Below are positions 8,221-16,229 of a stretch of 27,360 bases of DNA, piece by piece. Numbering within the stretch: the first letter of the stretch is position 1; the number at the start of each line of letters is the position of its first letter. The notes under the pieces were generated by a model. The model ran no database searches. It was given only the letters and a program-made list of their open reading frames with translations, and was not told where the DNA came from. Source of the stretch: Cyclostephanos tholiformis (lineage: Eukaryota; Bacillariophyta; Thalassiosirophyceae; Thalassiosirales; Thalassiosiraceae); contig JALLPB010000231.1 of the NCBI GenBank assembly GCA_036939975.1, forward strand, positions 1-27,360, read 5' to 3'. The translations under genes and the position numbers were made by a program.

Positions 8221-10239
8221 ATGCAACCTCATAGACAGCATTATCAAGACTTGCCTGCCATACCCGAAGAGGTTTGTGCCGACGACCACGTCAAAAACAT
8301 CGGCGGCGATGACTCAAGCAATGCCGAAATCACTGTAGACAATTCCGAGAACGATGGCGCCAATGATACATCCACACCAAATGAGGGCATAATTGACAAT
8401 ACCGAAGATATCGGTGGCGATGAAATCAAAGGTGACGTCGACAATGGTGGCGAATTGAAGGATACGGTCGCAGCGGACGAATTCTCCAACGTCGAGGACG
8501 AATCGTGCGATAATTCGTACGCTTTCACGCTTGACAACATAGGGTGGGACGAGGAGTGCAGTTTGGTCGGGAGCGTTGTTGGCAGCATCGTCGCTGGGTC
8601 ATTGCATGGTGGTAGTGATAACTGTTTCGCCCACACTCCTGCGTCGCATCAAAGTCGCAAATCCGAATATGAGCGAGAATTGCAGGAAACCTGTCAGAAG
8701 TTTGGATTGCCATACAGCGAGGACTGGTTGAAAGTCATCTCGTCTCAGATTTCGAGCGGTAGTATTGGTGACAGTCTAGACAGGGACGGAGGGAGCAGTA
8801 TCTTGGGAAGTATCAGCGTCAGCAGTGGTTCGGCGGACTCATCGTGGGATCAACAACGCAAGCAAAAAATTGAAAAGATGTGGCCATGGTCCACGAGTGC
8901 GAAAACGTCAAGGGAAGAAAATGGTCAAATGCCGATCAGTAAGATGGCGAAAAACTCTTTAAGTAGAATCATCTCTAGCGATATAAAGGGCGGTAGCTCA
9001 ATGTGTGCGAAGGAGCTTTGGACTTCATTTAATCGGCGGATGGAGGGTGCACATGAAATGACGAATTCTTCAATTGCGGGACAACCATCGGCAGGAGATT
9101 TTGCCGATGAAAACCAATCGAATGCTCAGAGTAATAGTCCCACCTCAGATATCAAGAGCAGAAGCCTTGGTAATGTCAAAATATTGTATGAACCGACGCA
9201 ACGTTTGGTCCGTATCTACAGAGAGTCAGATTTTAAGACCAAACTCGGGGTGGGAATGACCATCCTCATCCTCCTTCTGTCTTTCGTTACCATTCTTAGT
9301 CTACCGAAGCCAGACGGAGACTTGTCAGTAATCTCAGGTAATGCGGGCAATGATGGACCGGACTCATCATCAAATAACTCCACTGATTTGACTACTGCTT
9401 CCATTCCAGCCGACGCTACTATTATCTTACCATCGATTAACGAAACATCGACCCCGGCAGTCGATGCTACCATCGTACTGTCAAATAGTCCAACGTTCGC
9501 GTCGAGCCTCGCCCCAGCGGTTGGATCGCCAGGATTGGAACTGGCCTCAAACGGTGTCCTATACGTCAATGGCGAACCCTGCGTCGACGCCTACGGAAGA
9601 TACCAAACTTCGGGCGGAAAGAGGCGTCAGTGCGAGTGGCTGTCTAATGTCGGTTCCGGAGCTCTGTATTCTGATTTTCTCTATGCCGAGTGCGGAGATA
9701 GGACCGAGTTAGGGTTGAACTGCCGCTATACCTGTCGCGCGTACAATGGTTGCTTGCTTGCTCAACAGAGGTCTGGAAGAAGAGGAGGAGGAGGAGGAGG
9801 ATCGGGGCACGCTAATCAGGACAGCGGTGGTAGTGCACCTCCAACATATCAAGTGAGCGATACTGTGGCGTTGTCAAAACCCTCCTCTTCCCCCATGATG
9901 GATGTGCCGTCGACAGAAGTTTTGGTTGAAATGGAAGATGCATTATCCGATGAGAGTGATATGACACTTCTTGATGCCCCCCTGGTGCTACGAACGAATA
10001 CCTGGAGCATTCCTTCCATGCGCCCATCTACTATCAAAGACATGTCGTGCGTTGATTACCAAGGATATTACCTGAACCATCATGGTCAGCCGAGGCAATG
10101 TTCGTGGTTGATTAGCACGACCGATCCGACCGACGAGACTAGGAGGATGCACAATTGCGGGTATGCTGATAGCAATCAGTACTCCGCTGGAACAGATTTG
10201 GGTAGGATGTGCAAGAAAACGTGCGGGACATGTGAATAG
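8221..10239 (+). CDS. Single-pass membrane protein with two ShK-like Cys-rich modules
   Basis: This single-exon frame of 672 residues has an acidic, Asn/Asp/Ser-rich N-terminal half (about 1-340) without signal peptide. One hydrophobic segment follows at residues 343-363 (GVGMTILILLLSFVTILSLP) after a basic stretch, predicting a type II orientation. The C-terminal half has a Thr/Ser-rich stalk and two Cys-rich modules. Module 1 spans about 454-510 (CVDAYGRYQ ... CRYTCRAYNGC). Module 2 spans about 610-671 (CVDYQGYYLN ... CKKTCGTC). The C-x3-C-x2-C ending is typical of ShK-like domains, which are widespread extracellular modules in diatoms; nothing indicates a toxin. A Gly/Arg-rich linker precedes the second module. 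Two out-of-frame ATGs (8186, 8195) upstream could form an overlapping uORF (8186-8338) or mean that the true start lies in an unseen exon. The function is unknown; surface display or matrix interaction is inference. Confidence 0.85.
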   Translation: MQPHRQHYQDLPAIPEEVCADDHVKNIGGDDSSNAEITVDNSENDGANDTSTPNEGIIDNTEDIGGDEIKGDVDNGGELKDTVAADEFSNVEDESCDNSYAFTLDNIGWDEECSLVGSVVGSIVAGSLHGGSDNCFAHTPASHQSRKSEYERELQETCQKFGLPYSEDWLKVISSQISSGSIGDSLDRDGGSSILGSISVSSGSADSSWDQQRKQKIEKMWPWSTSAKTSREENGQMPISKMAKNSLSRIISSDIKGGSSMCAKELWTSFNRRMEGAHEMTNSSIAGQPSAGDFADENQSNAQSNSPTSDIKSRSLGNVKILYEPTQRLVRIYRESDFKTKLGVGMTILILLLSFVTILSLPKPDGDLSVISGNAGNDGPDSSSNNSTDLTTASIPADATIILPSINETSTPAVDATIVLSNSPTFASSLAPAVGSPGLELASNGVLYVNGEPCVDAYGRYQTSGGKRRQCEWLSNVGSGALYSDFLYAECGDRTELGLNCRYTCRAYNGCLLAQQRSGRRGGGGGGSGHANQDSGGSAPPTYQVSDTVALSKPSSSPMMDVPSTEVLVEMEDALSDESDMTLLDAPLVLRTNTWSIPSMRPSTIKDMSCVDYQGYYLNHHGQPRQCSWLISTTDPTDETRRMHNCGYADSNQYSAGTDLGRMCKKTCGTCE

Positions 10240-10475
10240 GAAAAAAAAGAATCGCACGGTATAGAACATGATGTGATTCGTGACGATTCGTCGTTAAAAT
10301 TGCCAGGTAGTATTCGACTTTCGCTAATGTGAAGGACTAAAAAGGGAGGTTCAGCTCATCGTGGTTTCCTACCACCCAAATGACAATTAACACTCCTAGT
10401 ATTCTATGTAATGATGTGCGAAACCGTTCCTCTCTCTACCTAGATTTTGGCGACCGCATCGAACCCGACATAACG

Positions 10476-11330
10476 TCAAGAATCCCCCACGACCTTCTCA
10501 AGGGTGATTACCACGTGACAGCTGAGGCTCCTGAGCTCGCCGACGCTATCCATTTTCTCGTGAGTCCTGGCCTTGATATTCACCCTCCCGCTCGTGGTGT
10601 GCAAAAGCCGTACGATGTTCTCCTTCATCCCCCGCTTGAATCCGGAGACCTTCGGCCGCTCCAATATCAGCGTGACGTCGACGTTGCCGATCCTGTACCC
10701 GTGGTGCGACATCACGTCGTACGCGTGCTCCACGAATTTGGACGAGTCGCATCCCCTCCACCTCGGATCGGTGTCCTGGAAGACCTGTCCGATGTCCGGC
10801 AGCGTCAGCGCGCCGAATATCGCGTCCACGAGGCTGTGGTATACGACGTCGCCGTCGGAGTGCGCGAGCACGCCCAATTGCGTCTCGTAGACGGATCCCG
10901 GAACGCCGGTGTACGTCCCGTCCCTGTCGGTCCACCCCTGATCGGCGTGATCGATGACCACCCCCCCCACGACCAGTGGCTGCCCCGCCTCGGAATACGG
11001 CACCATGCGGTGGATGTCGAATCCGTGTCCTATCCGTAGGGGGATGGGCTCGATCTCGTAGGGGGGGCGAAGGAGGGAGGAGATCTCGGAGTCGGCAATG
11101 TCGTCGTCGTCGTCGTCATCGTCATCGGTGGCGGCGGACATCGCACGCCCCCCCCCTCCCCCCCCGCCGGCCGAGGGGGCGGTGGAGGCGAGGACGGGGG
11201 GGCGTCGCGTGGTTACTCCGGCGTTGAACCCCGCCGCGAATGCGGCGAACGCGTGGCAGGGGGCGTTCCCCGCGGAGAATAATACGACGAGGAGTGACAG
11301 CAGCGGTGGGGGGAGGCTACGCGAGAACAT
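10476..11330 (-). CDS. ispF: 2-C-methyl-D-erythritol 2,4-cyclodiphosphate synthase, plastid-targeted
   Basis: IspF converts CDP-methylerythritol 2-phosphate to the cyclic diphosphate, releasing CMP, in the plastid MEP isoprenoid pathway. The 284-residue protein starts with a signal peptide (LLSLLVVLFSAG) and a CHA|FAAF junction at about 27/28, the diatom plastid motif. A Gly/Asp-rich linker precedes the enzyme domain at about residue 97. The domain begins LRIGHGFDIH with metal ligands D104 and H106, then AHSDGD (H156). It continues with DIGQVFQDTDP, GNVDVTLILERPK and a plant-like end, KARTHEKMDSVGELRS, carrying the conserved Thr/Glu region. All key residues are present. Compared with the bacterial enzyme there is an insertion of about 22 residues (about 129-151, DQGWTDRDGTYTGVPGSVYE) between the metal-ligand strand and the AHSDGD motif. 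It is single-exon and divergent from the Kelch gene, sharing a 214-bp promoter. Confidence 0.96.
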   Translation of the reverse strand: MFSRSLPPPLLSLLVVLFSAGNAPCHAFAAFAAGFNAGVTTRRPPVLASTAPSAGGGGGGGRAMSAATDDDDDDDDDIADSEISSLLRPPYEIEPIPLRIGHGFDIHRMVPYSEAGQPLVVGGVVIDHADQGWTDRDGTYTGVPGSVYETQLGVLAHSDGDVVYHSLVDAIFGALTLPDIGQVFQDTDPRWRGCDSSKFVEHAYDVMSHHGYRIGNVDVTLILERPKVSGFKRGMKENIVRLLHTTSGRVNIKARTHEKMDSVGELRSLSCHVVITLEKVVGDS

Positions 11331-11544
11331 GATTTTGATAATATATAGGCATATATATTATTGGAATGACGACTTATCGATGGTCGACGAGTGCCCAACT
11401 GGATCGCAGCTGACTATTTTTACCATAACAGTACCTTTCCAGCGCGAGTCAATGGACTTTGCGGGGAAACCTTCCACCTGGAAACAACACCCGGTAAAAG
11501 TATTAGTATTAGGTATTTATCAAACACACACACACAAAATCGCG
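11331..11544. promoter_or_regulatory. Divergent ispF / KLHDC4-like promoter
   Basis: These 214 bp separate two oppositely oriented start codons (11330 minus, 11545 plus) and must contain both promoters. An AT-rich core with alternating TA (aatatataggcatatatatta, about 11339-11360) lies just upstream of ispF. A CA repeat lies just before the plus-strand ATG. No specific factor site is recognised. Confidence 0.6.
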
Positions 11545-14434
11545 ATGGGGGGGAAGAGGGACAAGAAGAAGAGGGCGAAGGATCCTCTGAAGAGGGCCGC
11601 CCTCGCCGCCAAGAGAGATGCCAAGGCCGACAAGGCGGCATTGAGGCGCCTGCAGAAGGGGGGGGGGGCATCGGGGGAAAACGCTAGCGACGACGACGAC
11701 GACGAAAAATGCCATCGCCGTCGCGATACCGAAGGCCGCGGCGACGACGACGATTGGGACGCCATCCTAGAGTCGCGCAGACGTCGGACGAGAGAATTGG
11801 TCACCCCGGAACTGTCGTCCATCGACGAGCCCTTCCCGCGTCCGCCTAGGGGGAATTTCACCTGGACGCTGTGTCCCTCCAATGGTATGTTTTACATGGT
11901 GAGTTCGACGACGAGTCGTCCATTTATTCTAGTCCCCGTCCGGCCGGACGAGCGACGACGACGACCGCCCTAGTGTTATTCCACGGTCGTTTTGATGCTC
12001 GGAAGTCGTTGCGATTTCATTGAATCGCTCGGTATGCACGATTATCAATACTGCCTGTGCTAACTCGCGTCTATGTGTACACACTGCCGCCTCCCTACCC
12101 CGTCGACCGGTGGATGCATCTGCTTATAGTTCGGGGGAGAATATTACAACGGCGCCGAAAACGTGGTCTTCGATGAATTGCTCCGATGGGATCCCGACGC
12201 CAAAGTTCAATCCACTAACGACGTACACGACGATGATGACGATGATGATGAAGACGGTACCGTCAATCGCAACAATAATGTAGGACAATGGACTCGTATC
12301 CTGACCCCACCGCCGCATCCGCCGCCGCGCTGCGCGCACTCGGCCGTTTACCACAACGACGCGATATACGTCTTCGGAGGCGAGTGCGCTACGTCGGAGA
12401 GGTATCATCACTACAGGGATCTGTGGAAATTCGACATAAGGAATAATACCTGGGAGGAATGCCGCACGATCGGGGGTCCGCCTCAGGCGAGATCGGGACA
12501 TCGGTGCCTGGTCTGGCGTCATTACATGATACTCTTCGGGGGATTTCACGAATCCTCTAAGAACGGTGACACGCGCTTCTTCAACGACCTTCACGTGTAC
12601 GATTTCCAATCGATGACGTGGACGGAATTGAAGTACGGGAAATTGGCGAGGCTTCCGCCGCCGAGGTCCGCTTGCAACCTGGCGCTTATGTCGACTGGGA
12701 CCTCCTCGGAGGGGGACGCGCTCTTCGTTTACGGCGGATACAGCAAGGTCAAGAACGCGAGCAACATCCACGTCGGCAACGGCAGTGGGAACATCAACGG
12801 ACGAAAGCAACAGCATCATGGGTTAAGCAAGTCGTCGGAGGGGATCGTGCACGTAGACTGCTGGGCACTGCCACTGAAATCCTTGGTTGGCGGCATCGCC
12901 GCCGGTGGCGGTGCCTCCCTTCCCCCGTCTCCAACGTGGGAACGTATAACGCGTAAGGGCGAATACCCCTCCGGACGGGCGGGAACGTCGTCCGTGGTAT
13001 TCCAGAAGAATAAGATGGTAGTGTTCGGCGGCGTGATGGATGACGAGGGCGATCACCACACGATGATATCGACGTTCTACGACGATTTGTTCGCGTTCGA
13101 CATGGAGAGAAGGCGATGGTTCGCGATGGGATTGAGGGAGAAGAAAGTCATCGGTGGAGGTGGAAGGAGGCGCAGGAAGAAGGATGCCGCCGTTGATGCG
13201 AGCGTGGGTCGGGCCATGACGGGTGCGAAAATCAACGATGAAAACGACGGGAATAGCGACGATCTCGAAGATGACGAATGTGCCATGACTGTCAAGAATG
13301 AGGAAGTAAAGTCCAGTGGATGGGGTCTCGACCAACTTCGCCGTGACATGTTCGCCTTCACGGACGGGGACGGTAACGTCGTGTTCGAAAATGTTGGCGG
13401 TGTAACCGTTGATGAAAAGGAGGAAGGGATGAGGTCGGCCACGCAACCAATTGTTCAGTCGGTCGAAAACTCTGACGTCTCGCGTAATTTTGATGACGTG
13501 GCTTTGGAGAAAAGCGATCGTATTTCGACCTTAAAAGAAATGTTACCCTCGTCATCGGTCATGAAGGTAGATCACAAGGGACGCCCAGTGGCACTGGCAC
13601 GCGTGACTCCGCTTCCTAGGATCAACTGTGCCTCAGTTGTTCGAAATAACACTCTTTACATTTATGGTGGTCTGCTGGAAGTTGGAGAGCGCGAGGTAAG
13701 TTGGTTATTGACACTATTCTTGCGTCATAATATATATTATATTATCACTCTTTCATCTTCCCTAAATTTTTCTTCCCCTAAATCATCATGATCATAACAT
13801 AACTCAGGTAACTCTTGATGATTGCTGGTCCATTGACTTGAACAAACGGGATAAATGGACTTGCATTTGGCCAGGACAGATGCATCTACAAGTCTGGAAG
13901 GGCGTGGACAGTGACAATGATAGTTATATATCGTCTGATCAGGGTGGCGATGGCGGTGATAATAGCGATGTGAACGCAGCCGAGTTCGAACCCATTTTGG
14001 AAGATGAGGACGATGAAGAATCAGAGGAGGCAGAGAAACGGATCAAAAAGGAGGCCAAGAAAGTGAAAGAGAAGGAGAAAAGACGTGCGATTCGCAAGGA
14101 AATTGCAGAATTGAGAGAACTAGTTGGTTTGGATAACGAACTGCGAAATCCTTTACCAGAAGAGTCAGTGGCCGACTTTTACGCACGGACGGCATCTCAT
14201 TGGAACGAGGAAGCGGCGAAGTCGGTGGAGAAGCTCGCTGCGGATGATCGTGTAGAGTCAATTTCGACCAAAGAGTTGAAGCGAGAGGGATTTCATCTTG
14301 CCAAGGAGCGACACGAAGAACTCAAAAAAATCCTGGATAGACTCTGCGAGCTTGAAAATTTGCAGCACGAGTGCGAGGAGAAAAAGGAAAGGAAGAAGGC
14401 TGAGAAGAAGCTGAAAAAGGACAGGTCAAGTTGA
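11545..14434 (+). CDS. KLHDC4-type Kelch-repeat protein (three exons)
   Basis: Exons are 11545-11898, 12130-13695 and 13808-14434 (introns 231 and 112 bp; donors GTGAGT and GTAAGT; both phase 0), giving 848 residues. The N-terminus MGGKRDKKKRAKDPLKRAAL is the Lys-rich start typical of Kelch domain-containing protein 4. The first splice joins SNGMFYM to FGGEYYNGAENVVFDELLRWD, restoring a Kelch strand that neither exon has alone. Kelch motifs follow: RCAHSAVYHNDAIYVFGGE, RSGHRCLVWRHYMILFGGFHES, DALFVYGGYSK, KMVVFGGVMDDEGD and TLYIYGGLLEVGERE|VTLDDCW. A long acidic/basic insertion lies between the fifth and sixth blades (about 13140-13590), and the C-terminus is a charged coiled coil. In animals and fungi the family is nuclear/nucleolar and poorly characterised; a propeller scaffold role is likely. 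A GAC-rich tract at 11687-11704 encodes an Asp run. Confidence 0.93.
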
Positions 14435-14750
14435 TGAACAATTTTTCTAGCATTTTGCATTTTAATTACTTATTAAAATAATTACCCTGCCTAAGTCTTC
14501 CTAACAGTTGACACTGGTTTCGTGAGAACACCCAAACCGATTTTTGTGTCAATGAGCACGTGCCAAGATTAGATGTCACCATGGTGACGAGCATTCTCAA
14601 AGCTAGCAGTGTTCTAATAGCTATAGCTAGTATTGAGTTTTTCCAGGCATCACTCGATCTGCAGCTCTATTCTCGTAACATAACAATGCGCCTTCATCGA
14701 TTAGATCAGGAAAGAGATAGCAATGTTAAGGACCACCTCTTCTCCTCTCT
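14435..14750. other. Convergent intergenic region
   Basis: This 316-bp AT-rich gap lies between the stops of two convergent genes (Kelch, plus; NAC alpha, minus) and serves as the 3' ends of both. A 64-codon open frame from 14560 has no recognisable features and I do not call it. The only structure seen is a short tagctatagcta palindrome at about 14618-14630. Confidence 0.5.
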
Positions 14751-15965
14751 CTAGGTAGTCAAGGCCATGATGGCATTGACCAGATCTCCATCGGATTCCT
14801 TAAGCGCCGCCACTGCCTTGACGCGAGAGCACGACGCCTGACTCATGACCAAGTCCACGTCCTTGGCGTCCACGCCATCCTCGTCCACCGCATCATCCGT
14901 GGCAAGCGACGAGATGTTGTTCTCGTCCTTGTCCATCACGTTTGGCATTGTCGTTCCTGCACCACTTGAGGGGGAGGAAGCGGTTGCGTTCGCCACTGCG
15001 ATATGCGCCTGCTGGGCCTTGGCCGACGACGATGTCGCCTGAGCAGAACCGTTCCCGCCCCCACCACCGCCCTGCCTGGCCTCGCCGAAGACCACGTAAG
15101 TATCTACCTTCCCTCCCCCCCCTCCCCCGAAGAACACGTCCGGCCTGTCGATGAAGAAGTAACCGCGCCCCCCCCCCACCTTAAGTGTCATCCGCGCGAT
15201 TCCCGGTACGGGTCGCATCCCCAAGCGCATCATCATCTTGCGTATCTTCTTCTCTTGGCGGTTCGTGACCAGTCGCCCTCCGCCCGCTTCCGCTTCCGGT
15301 TCCGTGTCGTTGTAGTTAGTGTCGTTTGCGTTTACCGTTGTTGTCTTCGTTGGCAGGGAAGTTTCTAGTTCCGGCATGACGTCGTCGTCATCGTCGTCCA
15401 CTTCTCCTTCCTTCAATTTGGATACATCGTCGTCGTTGGCTTTCGTTCCGACCGTGGTGGCGAATGATTTAGGCGCCACAACCGCAGCCGCGGTAGTCAC
15501 GGCAACTGTCTCCTCCCCCCCTCCATTCCTTACGTCCGACGTCGATGCCCCGCCTCTGTTCAAAAGCTTCTTCGCCTCGTTCTTCTTCTCCCACTCGGCC
15601 TTCTTCTTCCCGGCCTGATTCATGGTGTATTCCAACTCCCGGCTATATCCGCTCCCGCCCTTCTTGAGGATTTCGCTCGCCTCCGCCTTCCTCTCCAACT
15701 CCTCCCTCCTCGCGGCGGCGAGCTGCGCCGCCTGCGCTGCCGACGCCTCGGCCGCGCCCTTGGACCCACGGCTTAGGATCTCCTTCGCCCGGATGCTCCC
15801 GAGCTTGTCGCACTCGCGCTTGGCGCGCAATGCCGCCTCCTCGGCCTCCGGAGTCGAGAGGGCGGCGAATCCGCCGCTCGAGGTCTTCTCGGTGAGGTTA
15901 TTGGCGTAGGCCTTGACGGAGCCCTTGGCCCGGAGGGCGGCCAGCTCCTCAGCAACGGTCGGCAT
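14751..15965 (-). CDS. Nascent polypeptide-associated complex alpha subunit with long N-terminal extension
   Basis: NAC alpha pairs with NAC beta at the ribosome exit tunnel and shields nascent chains. The 404-residue single-exon frame has a NAC domain at about 233-296 (NRQEKKIRKMMMRLGMRPVPGIARMTL, FFIDRPDVFF, DTYVVFGEA). A UBA domain at about 366-403 follows, with the family signature VDLVMSQASCSRVKAVAALK and DLVNAIMALT. Typical NAC alpha is about 200 residues. Here about 230 precede the NAC domain: an Ala/Glu/Lys-rich helical region with three copies of a short module (AKEILSRGSKG 61-70, ASEILKKGGSG 96-106, AKKLLNRGGAS 131-141) and an acidic linker. Poly-Gly insertions lie inside the NAC domain (G-rich at 263-268, 280-285) and after it (299-306), encoded by long C runs on the plus strand. 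It is divergent with the peptidase gene, sharing 264 bp. Confidence 0.93.
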   Translation of the reverse strand: MPTVAEELAALRAKGSVKAYANNLTEKTSSGGFAALSTPEAEEAALRAKRECDKLGSIRAKEILSRGSKGAAEASAAQAAQLAAARREELERKAEASEILKKGGSGYSRELEYTMNQAGKKKAEWEKKNEAKKLLNRGGASTSDVRNGGGEETVAVTTAAAVVAPKSFATTVGTKANDDDVSKLKEGEVDDDDDDVMPELETSLPTKTTTVNANDTNYNDTEPEAEAGGGRLVTNRQEKKIRKMMMRLGMRPVPGIARMTLKVGGGRGYFFIDRPDVFFGGGGGGKVDTYVVFGEARQGGGGGGNGSAQATSSSAKAQQAHIAVANATASSPSSGAGTTMPNVMDKDENNISSLATDDAVDEDGVDAKDVDLVMSQASCSRVKAVAALKESDGDLVNAIMALTT

Positions 15966-16229
15966 GGTTTTGTGTCATTTTATATTAAAAACCTCTCCGG
16001 CCGAGTTAATTTTATCTCCAGGGAATAAAAAAAAGTGATTGTTTTGGAAACTGTAATAGGTAGTACAGTGTACGATAGGGTTACGGTATGGTCCCTTAGG
16101 TACCGTACCTAACACAAATTAATAAAACGCACACACCAATAATAAGAGAGTAACATCACGCACAATAATTTTATTTTAAGACGAAGCAGCAAGCTGACCA
16201 ATCGGCATCGTTTCCTCCACCAATAGAAC
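15966..16229. promoter_or_regulatory. Divergent NAC alpha / dipeptidyl peptidase promoter
   Basis: This 264-bp AT-rich spacer lies between start codons 15965 (minus) and 16230 (plus). It contains an imperfect inverted repeat around 16079-16112 (gggttacggtatgg ... ggtaccgtacctaac). A TATA-like tttatattaaaa lies about 10-25 bp upstream of the NAC alpha ATG. Confidence 0.55.

Noticed and set aside
8221..10239. Toxin gene, suggested by ShK-like modules
   Set aside because: ShK-like domains are general extracellular modules. This protein is membrane-anchored with a long acidic tail and has no feature of a secreted toxin.
10380..11039. 219-codon open frame on the plus strand
   Set aside because: It lies entirely opposite ispF, whose catalytic motifs and plastid signal are unmistakable. 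The antisense frame has no recognisable motif and is a by-product of GC-rich codon use.
12124..12819. 231-codon open frame on the minus strand
   Set aside because: It is antisense to the Kelch blades of the KLHDC4-like gene; no motif of its own.
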